Position numbers and translations under genes: made by a program
Assembly (NCBI GenBank): GCA_013349485.1
Contig: DUZM01000127.1
Coordinates: 1 to 8,782, forward strand
Reading direction: 5' to 3'
DNA length: 8,782 nucleotides
Source: Candidatus Hydrogenedentota bacterium
Lineage (GTDB): Bacteria > Hydrogenedentota > Hydrogenedentia > Hydrogenedentales > SLHB01
Shown here: positions 1-5,915 of the stretch, piece after piece
Layout of the letters: every line of letters begins with the position of its first letter
How positions within the stretch are numbered: position 1 is the stretch's first letter
The notes under the pieces: generated by a model
Database searches by the model: none
Seen by the model: only the letters and a program-made list of their open reading frames with translations
Told to the model about the DNA's origin: nothing

Positions 1-858
1 TTCAGGGGACGTCGCCACAAGCGGCGTTTCCGTGACGGCACGCGGCCGATCTTGGCTAACAGCCGCACTATCCGGGATGTGGGCGGCCTTGCGCCATTTG
101 GCCTTGTTCAATGCAAGCAGCGCCGCAATAGCGCAGAGGACAACAACCAAACCCACGACAATCTTCTTCATGGCCAGTATCCCTCCCACAAGACTTCCGA
201 CGCCGCCGAGCCCGGTTCCGGCCGCCGCGCCTTCCCAGGCCGCAGGCGCGCCTGCGATGACGCCCATGATGTGCGCCGCCTGCTTGTCCGACGACTCCTC
301 TGGTGGCGGGGCGCCCTCCAACTCATGGAAGATGCGTTTCCCGAGGGTATCGCGGGCACGGGCGAGCCGTTTCTTGGCGGCGTTGGGCGATATCTCGAGC
401 AGCGCGGCGATTTCGCGGATGCTTTTCCCGGAAAAGTAGCGTAGGAGGAGGAGTTCGCGGGGGGCTTCGTCGAGTTGCATTATCTGACGGCGGACGGTCT
501 CGCGGAGTTCCCGCCGCGCCATATCCGGAGCGGCTGCGGGTTCACGGACATCGACGCGCGCCGTGGCCTCGGCCTCGCGTTGGCGGGACTTGAGCATCGT
601 GTAAGCGGTGTTTCGCGCGATAGTAAGCAACCACGCGCCGAATTTTCGCCGTTCGTGCAACGATCCGAGCCGTTGAAACGCCCGCAGAAAGGTTTCCTGT
701 ACAACGTCGTCCGCATCCGCCGCATTGCCCAGGCGCGCATACGCCGCCGCATGAACCACAGGTAAATACCGCCGGACGAGAATCCCGAACGCATCCCGCT
801 GGCCCTCGAGAACCCGCCGAACCACTTTCTCGTCCGAACCCGACTCGAAACGAAGCAT
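1..858 (-). CDS. ECF-type RNA polymerase sigma factor with C-terminal membrane segment (3' end outside window)
   Basis: This frame is open from an ATG at 858 to the left edge (286 codons seen, no stop), so the C-terminus is missing. Residues about 13-83 form sigma region 2, with the region 2.2-like stretch DADDVVQETFLRAF at 48-61 and then FGAWLLTIARN at 73-83. Residues about 115-172 form region 4, with the helix-turn-helix GKSIREIAALLEISPNAAKKRLARAR at 144-169. In this family such proteins recruit RNA polymerase to a small regulon. Unusually, the protein does not stop at about 180 residues: a Gly/Ala-rich linker (about 200-229) leads to a hydrophobic helix (about 232-250, IVVGLVVVLCAIAALLAL) and then a polar tail. 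This suggests a membrane-tethered or signal-sensing sigma factor. A purine-rich GGAAGAGG lies about 10 nt before the ATG. The sigma assignment is firm; the target genes and signal are unknown. Confidence 0.88.
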   Translation of the reverse strand, partial: MLRFESGSDEKVVRRVLEGQRDAFGILVRRYLPVVHAAAYARLGNAADADDVVQETFLRAFQRLGSLHERRKFGAWLLTIARNTAYTMLKSRQREAEATARVDVREPAAAPDMARRELRETVRRQIMQLDEAPRELLLLRYFSGKSIREIAALLEISPNAAKKRLARARDTLGKRIFHELEGAPPPEESSDKQAAHIMGVIAGAPAAWEGAAAGTGLGGVGSLVGGILAMKKIVVGLVVVLCAIAALLALNKAKWRKAAHIPDSAAVSQDRPRAVTETPLVATSPE

Positions 859-878
859 CCCTAAAACCCTCTTCCTAC

Positions 879-884
879 ATAATA
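879..884 (-). promoter_or_regulatory. Possible -10 element for the sigma factor gene
   Basis: On the minus strand this reads TATTAT (5/6 to TATAAT), about 20 nt before the sigma factor ATG. No good -35 lies 17 nt upstream, so this is weak. An alternative-sigma or autoregulated promoter is equally possible. Confidence 0.25.
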
Positions 885-1002
885 GACTACCGGGCCGCCA
901 TTTTGGGGCCGTTCGCTCTCGGCATTGCTTGCGGCACGAAAGCCGCACCCTCCAATGAGGACTAATCCCGTGAGTAGTTGGAAATCCCCACCTGCTGCAA
1001 CC

Positions 1003-1167
1003 TGTCATTCCGGTCCCCTTTTGTCATTCCCGCGTCCCCGTTGTCATTCCTGCGAAAGCAGGAATCTCCGCGCACGCCCGTGGCTACTGGCGAGCATCGA
1101 GATTCCCAATCAAGTTGGGAATGACATGCTGGGCGTTGGGAATGAGAGGGTAGACATTGGGAATGAC
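1003..1167. repeat. Symmetric array of TGTCATTCC / GGAATGACA short repeats
   Basis: This is the main content of the gene-free stretch 859-1410. Three direct copies of TGTCATTCC begin at 1003, 1022 and 1042 (spacing 19 and 20 bp). Three reversed copies of GGAATGA(C) begin at 1118, 1139 and 1160 (spacing 21 bp). The core 1042-1126 is a nested palindrome. Its outer arms are TGTCATTCC/GGAATGACA. Its inner arms are GGAATCTC (1061-1068) and GAGATTCC (1099-1106). It also has two small hairpins: ATTCCTGC-GAAA-GCAGGAAT (1046-1065) and ATTCCCAA-TCAAG-TTGGGAAT (1102-1122). It resembles the REP/MITE-like 'GTCATTCC...GGAATGAC' repeats common in environmental genomes. ORFs through it are repeat translations, and no gene is evident here. 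Confidence 0.75.
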
Positions 1168-1354
1168 GTAATAAACTTTGGGAAAAGACGCCCGGGACCT
1201 CGTCGCGAGTCGGCCGGTTTCCTAAACGCGCGTTCACGTCGGCCCTTTTCGAAGGAATGTGTTCTTGACAGCGGCCTTACCCAGCCTTCCGCTTCACCCA
1301 AGTCTCGGCTCTGCCCCGCCACCCCCTACGGAGGCGATGGTTCCGCGTTCCTCC

Positions 1355-1383
1355 TTGACATCCCCTGCATGTAGAACCATCAT
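1355..1383 (+). promoter_or_regulatory. Putative sigma70-type promoter of the SGNH hydrolase gene
   Basis: A perfect TTGACA (1355-1360) is followed after 17 nt by CATCAT (1378-1383, 4/6 to TATAAT). This would give a start about 20 nt before the ATG at 1411, leaving room for the ribosome site AAGGGGAG at about 1398-1405. The position is good but the -10 is imperfect. Confidence 0.4.
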
Positions 1384-1410
1384 TGTCAATCAGACTGAAG
1401 GGGAGCAGAC

Positions 1411-2274
1411 ATGCACCCGCTCGTACTCGAGTTCGCTAATGGCAGGACCTTTTTCTACGGGATGGTCATTTCGCTGATCGCTTGCGCGTCTCGACTTCGT
1501 TCCAAGGGCGGGAAGTCGCGCGGCGCACTGCGGATCGTTGCGATTCTCGGCGCCGTACTCGTGATAGCGTCCGCAACGCCGCTGCCGATTTGGATATATG
1601 TCCTTTGGCTTCTTCTTCTGGCCGTCAATGCTGCACTTCCAGCGCGAGACGAGGAGCGTGCTAAGAAGCGCGGATGGCTTGTTTTCGGTTGTCTTGCTGT
1701 TTTGGCCATTCTCATGATGATGCTCGAAGCGCCGTATCATTTAACGCCCTCGATACCGTTTCCACGGGGAAAAGCGCTCTATGTCATCGGGGATTCGCTG
1801 AGCATGGGCGCGGATACGCAGGAGCAGAATTGGCCTGAGTTGCTGGGCGTAAAAGCGAATGTCCCGGTGCGGAATTTCTCGTTCGGCGGGGCAAAAGTGG
1901 GTTCGGCTCTTCACAACGCCGAGCGAATCGAAGCGGACGATGCCCTTGTCATACTCGAGATCGGCGGCAACGACGTTCTGTATCGCACGGCTGTTCGGGA
2001 CTATGCGGCCGACCTTGGGGAGCTGCTCGCGACGGTTTGTCAACCGGGCCGGCAGGTCGTGATGTTTGAACTGCCGCTCCCGCCGTTCCATAACGGCTAT
2101 GGAAGAGTGCAGCGAAAACTCGCGCGCACGTACGGCGTGACACTCATTCCGAAGCGGTACCTGACAAAGGTCTTGGGCGCGCCTGACTCGACGCTGGACG
2201 GCCTTCACTTTTCGCACACGGGGAATGAGCTGATGGCGGAGACTGTTTGGAGGCTTTTTGAGAAGCGCGGATGA
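1411..2274 (+). CDS. Membrane-anchored SGNH/GDSL-family hydrolase
   Basis: The protein has 287 residues. The N-terminal 110 residues carry about four hydrophobic segments (roughly 12-26, 39-55, 57-76 and 88-106). A C-terminal SGNH hydrolase domain follows, with all hallmark blocks: GDSLSMG with nucleophile Ser129; an oxyanion-hole glycine in SFGGAKVG (about 159-160); IGGND with Asn187; and DGLHFSH with the Asp263/His266 pair. Such enzymes are esterases, lipases or polysaccharide/peptidoglycan deacetylases; which substrate applies here cannot be read. The membrane anchor suggests action at the cell envelope. The start is supported by AAGGGGAG about 6 nt upstream. The gene stands alone between the sigma factor (divergent) and a broken DUF433 gene (convergent, 14 bp away). 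The domain call is firm; substrate and topology are inference. Confidence 0.85.
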   Translation: MHPLVLEFANGRTFFYGMVISLIACASRLRSKGGKSRGALRIVAILGAVLVIASATPLPIWIYVLWLLLLAVNAALPARDEERAKKRGWLVFGCLAVLAILMMMLEAPYHLTPSIPFPRGKALYVIGDSLSMGADTQEQNWPELLGVKANVPVRNFSFGGAKVGSALHNAERIEADDALVILEIGGNDVLYRTAVRDYAADLGELLATVCQPGRQVVMFELPLPPFHNGYGRVQRKLARTYGVTLIPKRYLTKVLGAPDSTLDGLHFSHTGNELMAETVWRLFEKRG

Positions 2275-2288
2275 GAACGCAGCGCTTT

Positions 2289-2504
2289 TCACGAGATATG
2301 GACTTCCTCTTGGGCAAGCCAAGCCGCGTACTCGAGTGCCTGCTGGATGTCCGCCGCTTCCAGGTCGGGATAGTCGGCCAGAATTTCGTCCGCCGCCGCG
2401 CCATGCGCGACCTGCCCAACGATAACGGACACTCAAATTCGCATGCCCCTGATGCAGGCGCGTCCCGCCATGATTTTTGGATCGAACGTAATCCGTTCAA
2501 ACAT
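2289..2504 (-). pseudogene. DUF433 (antitoxin-type) gene interrupted by one in-frame TGA
   Basis: From ATG 2504 the minus strand reads MFERITFDPKIMAGRACIRGMRI, then TGA (2433-2435, codon 24), then continues in the same frame as VSVIVGQVAHGAAADEILADYPDLEAADIQQALEYAAWLAQEEV... to a TGA at 2289-2291. This is a complete DUF433 domain: the GRACIRGMRI(P)VSVIV strand-turn and the EIL-YPDL-IQQAL-YAAW helices. DUF433 proteins are small helix-turn-helix-type proteins, often antitoxins of DUF5615/PIN-like toxins. A perfect ribosome site GGAGGAGG stands before the ATG, so only one codon, normally Pro, breaks the gene. No DUF5615-type partner follows. Explanations are a recent mutation, a sequencing error or, less likely, readthrough. 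A GTG at 2432 could restart a C-terminal 47-residue fragment. Confidence 0.8.
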
Positions 2505-2595
2505 GCTTCCCTCCTCCACATGAGGTCAGTGCAACATAGAACAGCCATCTTACGCCTCCCTCAGGTCCCGTGCATCATCCTAAGACGGGCAGCTA

Positions 2596-2756
2596 GAAGC
2601 CAGGAGTCAGAAGACAGAATCTCAAGAGCTTAGGGGTGAATGCTGGCACAACGACACTCATCCTCCGGGTAACTCAAGAAGTATCACAAGAACAGCGCCA
2701 ACTCGCCAGCGCCGGACATTCTGTCTCCTAACTCCTGTCTCCTGACTCCTGAATTC
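2596..2756. repeat. Inverted repeat pair (CAGGAGTCAG-type), MITE-like
   Basis: This occupies the gene-free interval 2505-2776. The left arm at 2596-2617 and the right arm at 2735-2756 are 22-nt inverted copies with three mismatches; the shared core is CAGGAGTCAG..AGACAG. The right side also holds a 14-bp tandem duplication (CTGTCTCCTAACTC then CTGTCTCCTGACTC, 2721-2748). Similar 'CTGTCTCCTGACTCCTG' motifs recur in many environmental genomes. The arms enclose about 117 bp with no ORF. It could be a small non-autonomous element or a pair of solitary repeats. Confidence 0.6.
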
Positions 2757-2776
2757 AATTGACCTTCTGGGGATCA

Positions 2777-3151
2777 TCAGTTTCCTTCTTGGGAGGTGAC
2801 GACTTCGGTGACGTTGTTGTCCTCATCGACGTGGACAATCTTCGGGCGGTGTTCTTTGGCCGCTTTGACATCCATTTCGACGTAGGTCAGTGCGATGATC
2901 AGGTCGCCGGGTTCGCCGAGCCGGGCCGCCGGGCCGTTCAGGCAGACGGTGCGGCTGCCGCGTTTGCCCTCGATGATGTAGGTCTCGAACCGCGCGCCGT
3001 TGTTCATGTTGAGCACCTGCACGCGCTCGAACGGCAACATATCGGCCGCGTCCATAAGGTCCGGATCGAGCGTCAGACTGCCCGCATAGTCCAAAACCGC
3101 CTCGGTCACCGTCGCCCGATGTATCTTGCTCTTGAGCATGGTCACTGTCAT
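2777..3151 (-). CDS. panD: Aspartate 1-decarboxylase (pyruvoyl-dependent)
   Basis: It makes beta-alanine from L-aspartate for pantothenate synthesis in the cytoplasm. The 124-residue protein is close to the usual length of about 126. The family hallmarks fall at canonical positions: MLKSKIHRATVT with Lys9 and His11; the self-cleavage site Gly24-Ser25 (YAGS), which generates the pyruvoyl group; NNGAR with Arg54; Thr57/Tyr58; and Asn72 in LNGPAA. I chose the ATG at 3151 because it places Gly24-Ser25 exactly as in E. coli PanD. An in-frame ATG at 3229 would add 26 residues translated from a palindrome and is rejected. The gene is third in panB-panC-panD, 100 bp after panC, and that gap is filled with palindromes. 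Function is near certain. Confidence 0.95.
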   Translation of the reverse strand: MTVTMLKSKIHRATVTEAVLDYAGSLTLDPDLMDAADMLPFERVQVLNMNNGARFETYIIEGKRGSRTVCLNGPAARLGEPGDLIIALTYVEMDVKAAKEHRPKIVHVDEDNNVTEVVTSQEGN

Positions 3152-3161
3152 GGGAATTCCC
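3152..3161. repeat. 10-bp palindrome abutting the panD start codon
   Basis: GGGAATTCCC is a perfect palindrome directly before the panD ATG, where the ribosome site should be. Read on the minus strand, AGGGAA is the only Shine-Dalgarno-like sequence, and it would lie partly in this palindrome. Confidence 0.5.
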
Positions 3162-3174
3162 TTTTTCGCCCTTT

Positions 3175-3220
3175 GTTCGGGGGAACCTTTCTTTTGGGAA
3201 AAAGAAAGGTTCCCCCGAAC
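3175..3220. repeat. Perfect 21-bp inverted repeat (strong hairpin) between panC and panD
   Basis: The arms 3175-3195 and 3200-3220 are perfectly complementary over 21 bp (outer part GTTCGGGGGAACC, inner part TTTCTTTT) around a GGGA loop. There is no clean T-tract after the stem in the direction of panD transcription, so it is not a typical intrinsic terminator. It is more likely a small mobile palindrome, an RNA processing/stability element, or a partial attenuator before panD. Confidence 0.75.
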
Positions 3221-3230
3221 CCCTTCCAAA

Positions 3231-3246
3231 GAAAACCGGGGTTTTC
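3231..3246. repeat. 16-bp palindrome just after the panC stop codon
   Basis: GAAAACC-GG-GGTTTTC, with 7-bp arms and a 2-nt centre, lies 5 bp from the panC stop. With the two palindromes closer to panD it makes nearly the whole panC-panD gap self-complementary. Confidence 0.5.
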
Positions 3247-3251
3247 CATTA

Positions 3252-4094
3252 TCACGCCTTCGCGCTGAATTTGATGTTGTCGATCAAGCGTGTCTCGCCG
3301 ACTCTTGCCGCCACGGCGAGTAGAACCGTTCCTTCAACCCTCTCAACCGGCGTCATCTCTTCGGCGTCGACAAGTTCCACGTAGTCAATATCGACCTCGC
3401 ACATGCCTTGCCGCACGGCGTCGATAATCCGTTTGGGTTCGCGTTCGCCGTTCTCGAGCATCTCCTGTGCCTGGAACAGCGCGCGAGACAAGCACGACGC
3501 CCGCTGCCGTTCTTCGGCGCTGAGATACTTGTTGCGGGAACTCATGGCGAGTCCGTCGGATTCACGCACGATGGGCAACTCGACAATCTCGACGCCGAAA
3601 TCGAGGTCGCGCGTCATGCGCCGGATCACGGCCGCCTGCTGCGCGTCTTTCTGGCCAAAATAGGCGCGGTCAGGCAGCACGGCATTGAACAGCTTGGCCA
3701 CTACGGTCGTGACCCCCCGGAAATGCGTGGGTCGCGCCGCACCGCACAACCGATCCGTAAGCCGCTCGACGGCAACGTATGTCGCGTAGCCTTCCGGATA
3801 CATGGTCCTGGCATCGGGGGCATACACGGCGTCCATGCCAACGTCTTCGGCGATGCGGCAATCGGCCTCGAACGTCCTCGGGTACTTATCGAGGTCTTCA
3901 TTCGGCCCGAATTGCGTCGGGTTCACGAAGATGCTAAGGACACCGACGTCGTCGCGCTCGACACAGGCCCGCATCAGGCTGATGTGGCCCTCGTGCAACG
4001 CGCCCATCGTGGGCACAAAACCGATAGTCTTGCCGGCGCCGCGCTGTTCGAAGCTCCACGCGCGCATTTCTTTGGCGGTGTGCATGACCTTCAT
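3252..4094 (-). CDS. panC: Pantothenate synthetase (pantoate-beta-alanine ligase)
   Basis: It joins pantoate to beta-alanine, using ATP via a pantoyl-adenylate, to give pantothenate. The 280-residue length is normal. The nucleotidyltransferase signatures are PTMGALHEGH with the HxGH motif (His34, His37), the pantoate-binding stretch SIFVNPTQFGPNEDLDKYPR (54-73), YFGQKDAQQ (145-153), and the KMSKS-like MSSRNKYLS (184-192). The C-terminal domain ends in the typical RVGETRLIDNI. The ATG (4094) overlaps the panB stop in an ATGA arrangement, so translational coupling to panB is likely. Nothing appears broken. Function is near certain. Confidence 0.96.
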   Translation of the reverse strand: MKVMHTAKEMRAWSFEQRGAGKTIGFVPTMGALHEGHISLMRACVERDDVGVLSIFVNPTQFGPNEDLDKYPRTFEADCRIAEDVGMDAVYAPDARTMYPEGYATYVAVERLTDRLCGAARPTHFRGVTTVVAKLFNAVLPDRAYFGQKDAQQAAVIRRMTRDLDFGVEIVELPIVRESDGLAMSSRNKYLSAEERQRASCLSRALFQAQEMLENGEREPKRIIDAVRQGMCEVDIDYVELVDAEEMTPVERVEGTVLLAVAARVGETRLIDNIKFSAKA

Positions 4095-4888
4095 CGGTGT
4101 TCGTGCTCCGCGGTCGGGAAGGCGCCTTCTTTCACCTCTTTGACGTAGTCGGCAAACGCCTTCGCCATCAAGCTCTTCGCGTCCCCGAAAACCTTGCTGA
4201 ATTTGGTGCGTATGCCGAGGCCGAGGATGTCGTGGACCACCAGAATCTGGCCGTCGCAGCCTGACCCCGCCCCAATGCCGATGGTCGGGATGGTCAACGC
4301 CTGCGTGATCTCGGCGGCCACATCCGCATTGACGAGTTCAAGCACGACGGCGAAACACCCGGCCGCTTCGAGTCCGAGCGCTTCTTCTTTGAGCCGTTCG
4401 CGCGCCTCGTCGCCCCGGCCCTGGATTTTGTACCCGCCGATCTGATGGACGGATTGCGGCGTGAAGCCGAGATGCCCCATGACGGGAATGCCCGCGTGCA
4501 CAATCGCGCGAATGGCGTCGCCGAACTTGTCGGCTGGCCCCTCGAGCTTGATCGCCTGCGCGCCGCCTTCCGTGATGAAGCGGCCCGCGTTGCGCAGCGC
4601 CTCAGCAGCGCTCACCTGATACGACATGAACGGCATGTCGCCGACGACCATGGCGCGTTCCGCCGCGCGGGCCACCAGGCTGGTGTGGTACACCATCATG
4701 TCCATCGTAACGCCAAGGCTGTCGTCTCGGCCTTGGACAACCCAGCCCACCGAATCGCCCACCAGCATGATGTCCAAGCCTGCCTCGTCGAGCAGTTTCG
4801 CCGTGGGATAGTCGTAGGCGGTGAGTGCGGTGATTTTCTCGCCGGATTCTTTGAACTTCAGCAGCGTCGTGGTTCTGACACGTGCCAT
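4091..4888 (-). CDS. panB: 3-methyl-2-oxobutanoate hydroxymethyltransferase (ketopantoate hydroxymethyltransferase)
   Basis: It transfers a one-carbon unit from methylene-tetrahydrofolate to alpha-ketoisovalerate, giving ketopantoate, the first committed step toward pantothenate and CoA. The 265 residues match the usual length of about 264. The metal and substrate residues are in place: Asp45 in MLVGDSVG, Asp84 in VVGDMPFMSY, Lys114 and Glu116 in AIKLEG, and Glu184 in VVLELV. The IGIGAGSGCDGQILVVHD stretch (203-220) is also typical. I place the start at 4888, because AGGAGGA sits 7 nt upstream; an in-frame ATG at 4933 would add 15 residues that include the translated ribosome site. This is the first gene of the operon. 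ketopantoate reductase (panE) is not in the window. Confidence 0.96.
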   Translation of the reverse strand: MARVRTTTLLKFKESGEKITALTAYDYPTAKLLDEAGLDIMLVGDSVGWVVQGRDDSLGVTMDMMVYHTSLVARAAERAMVVGDMPFMSYQVSAAEALRNAGRFITEGGAQAIKLEGPADKFGDAIRAIVHAGIPVMGHLGFTPQSVHQIGGYKIQGRGDEARERLKEEALGLEAAGCFAVVLELVNADVAAEITQALTIPTIGIGAGSGCDGQILVVHDILGLGIRTKFSKVFGDAKSLMAKAFADYVKEVKEGAFPTAEHEHR

Positions 4889-4895
4889 GTCTAGT

Positions 4896-4902
4896 TCCTC
4901 CT
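4896..4902 (-). promoter_or_regulatory. Strong ribosome binding site that fixes the panB start
   Basis: AGGAGGA on the minus strand, 7 nt before the ATG at 4888. It argues against the upstream in-frame ATG at 4933, which lacks such a site. Confidence 0.8.
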
Positions 4903-4988
4903 GAACCGAGCGGTCGAGCACGCGCTGTCTCATCCGTCCCGGTCCCGTTTGGGCTCCAAGCGGAGCGGTCCAAAAGGTCTAGAAGCTT

Positions 4989-5090
4989 GGCCGGAAAGGT
5001 ACTTTCTGGCCGATCTTCCTACTCGGTGCGTCCCGGTCTTGTCCGGGCGCTTGGTTCAATTGTTGCACAATGACTTGCGCTACCGCAACT
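4989..5090 (-). promoter_or_regulatory. panB upstream region with three short palindromes
   Basis: The stretch upstream of panB holds no gene until about 5234. It contains GGCCGGAAAG-GTA-CTTTCTGGCC (4989-5011, one mismatched pair on the mRNA strand), ATTGT-TGC-ACAAT (5059-5071) and ACTTGCG-CTAC-CGCAACT (5073-5090, one mismatched pair). The last two are adjacent and placed where a panB promoter or operator could be, but I see no convincing -35/-10 pair on the minus strand. These are operator candidates only. Confidence 0.3.
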
Positions 5091-5134
5091 CGACAGCATC
5101 TTTGCTCTGCCTCAGTGCTCAGGATGACGCCCTA

Positions 5135-5163
5135 TTGTCACGAAGCGCCTGCCGTGCTATGCT
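5135..5163 (+). promoter_or_regulatory. Putative sigma70-type promoter with extended -10, first accessory unit
   Basis: TTGTCA (5135-5140, 5/6 to TTGACA), a 17-nt spacer, then TGC-TATGCT (extended -10, TATGCT at 5158-5163). The region around the -10 (CGTGCTA...GCGTC) is conserved at 7035-7054, which has TGC-TAGAAT, supporting a real function. Transcription would run into the 5234 ORF. Confidence 0.55.
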
Positions 5164-5250
5164 TGTAGCGTCGGTTGCGGCCTCGCGTGGTTTTGATTGA
5201 TGGCCTGCAGCGGGCATTGCCAAAGGGGGATTGATGCGCGGCATGATAGA
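5141..5250 (+). repeat. Leader/start block, copy 1 of a duplicated 5' region
   Basis: It is homologous in segments to 7024-7236. The shared features are GCGCC..TGyCGTGCTA around the -10, then GCAGCGGrCATTGCCAAAGG (5207-5226, matching 7194-7213 with one difference), and GCrCGGCATGAyAG around the start codon. The leader here is about 80 nt shorter-spaced than the one at 7018-7236. It includes the purine-rich ribosome site AAAGGGGGA. Confidence 0.65.
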
Positions 5251-5350
5251 GCATCCCGACACAGATCCCGCCGACACAGACGCCATTTTCATCAGCAACG
5301 CAGGGGCGGCTGAGGATGAATGGTTGTGTAATAAGGCTTATGCCGTTTGA
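5234..5350 (+). CDS. Small ORF (38 aa), probable remnant or cassette-borne peptide
   Basis: ATG at 5234, or in frame at 5243, follows GGGGGA closely. The product, MRGMIEHPDTDPADTDAIFIS... ending in DEWLCNKAYAV, is acidic and resembles no family I know. The ribosome site and start context are homologous to those of the HEPN gene at 7228, but the proteins differ after a few residues. The ORF ends inside the following structured repeat, as cassette ORFs often do. It may be a real peptide, or what is left after the original cargo was deleted. Confidence 0.4.
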   Translation: MRGMIEHPDTDPADTDAIFISNAGAAEDEWLCNKAYAV

Positions 5351-5420
5351 GGCGCTAGGGTTGTTATGCCGCGGTTCCGCGGCCCGAAGATGTCGTGAAG
5401 AAACCACATAACCGTTGTTA
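5329..5420 (+). other. attC-like structured repeat, copy A
   Basis: The outer arms TAATAA (5329-5334) and TTGTTA (5415-5420) pair with one G-U. The next arms, GGcTTATG (5335-5342, extra C) and CATAACC (5407-5413), leave one unpaired base on the left, as attC sites do. A central hairpin GCCGCG-GTTC-CGCGGC lies at 5368-5383. It is homologous to 8205-8293 (about three quarters identical by eye), including AAGGCTTATGCCGT and TGAAGAAACCA. The left box ends AAG rather than the consensus AAC, so attC identity is provisional. Confidence 0.55.
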
Positions 5421-5507
5421 GCCTTCTGGCCATTGACTGGGCACGTCCGCTTGGCAGAAAGCGGGTGTTAACCTTGACCTCGACATTGGGGGCGGAGGTA
5501 TAGGTTT

Positions 5508-5885
5508 ATGTTCGAGGGTTACGAGAAACGTGTTTTCACCCGGCTTAGCATCGACGCGGCCGTCAAAGTCACGCCGCCAAATAGCCAACCCTTTGAGGGC
5601 CAGGCCCGAAACATTTCAGTGTCCGGCATTTGCGTTGAGGCGAACGTCGAGCTTCCGGTAGGCTCCGAAGTAAAGGTGTCATTCTTGACGGATACCTTTC
5701 AGGAGATTGAAGCCCGAGGGACTGTGGTGCGGGTCGAGGAATGCTGCTTGGGCATACGATTCACGGCATTCGACGGGCCAACATTTGAGCTCTTTAAGGT
5801 GTATCTTCTATCGACGGCTGACGACCCCGATGCCTTAGAGAATGAGATTGTTCTTAACGCTAATGAGTTACCCGAAAGGCTCTAG
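5508..5885 (+). CDS. PilZ domain protein (cyclic-di-GMP receptor candidate)
   Basis: This 125-residue single-domain protein has the two c-di-GMP-binding motifs of PilZ: RxxxR as RVFTR (Arg8-Arg12) and [D/N]xSxxG as NISVSG (Asn35-Gly40). They precede the beta-rich core VEANVELPVGSEVKVSFL...IEARGTVVRVEE..LGIRFTAF. Such proteins change motility, exopolysaccharide or secretion when c-di-GMP binds; the partner here is unknown. GGAGG lies 9 nt before the ATG. The gene sits between an attC-like repeat (5329-5420, upstream) and an attC (5916-5972, 31 bp downstream), so it looks like the cargo of a cassette. The domain call is firm; the cellular role is open. Confidence 0.85.
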   Translation: MFEGYEKRVFTRLSIDAAVKVTPPNSQPFEGQARNISVSGICVEANVELPVGSEVKVSFLTDTFQEIEARGTVVRVEECCLGIRFTAFDGPTFELFKVYLLSTADDPDALENEIVLNANELPERL

Positions 5886-5915
5886 CTGCAGGACATTCCC
5901 CTGAGACGAAAACAA

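Noticed and set aside
1003..1167. CRISPR array
   Set aside because: Repeats are only about 9 bp, half are inverted and spacers are about 11 bp; no cas gene is present.
925..1374. ORFs on both strands through the 859-1410 interval
   Set aside because: They translate the TGTCATTCC repeat array (CHSxxSRN/RNDN-type peptides), have no domain and lack ribosome sites.
2433..2435. Selenocysteine or reassigned TGA in the DUF433 gene
   Set aside because: The family has Pro here, and TGA is used as the terminal stop in panB, panC, panD and this same frame; an ordinary nonsense change or error is simpler.
2271..2633. Forward ORF overlapping the SGNH hydrolase stop
   Set aside because: It is antisense to the recognisable DUF433 frame and runs into the 2596 repeat; composition shows no domain.
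3175..3220. Intrinsic terminator between panC and panD
   Set aside because: No T-rich run follows the stem in the direction of transcription and the operon gene panD lies just beyond.
3152..3229. N-terminal extension of PanD from an upstream ATG
   Set aside because: It is translated from the palindromes; the canonical PanD start and Gly24-Ser25 numbering fit the ATG at 3151.
3408..4148. Long forward ORF opposite panC
   Set aside because: Shadow of the strongly conserved panC coding frame in GC-rich DNA.
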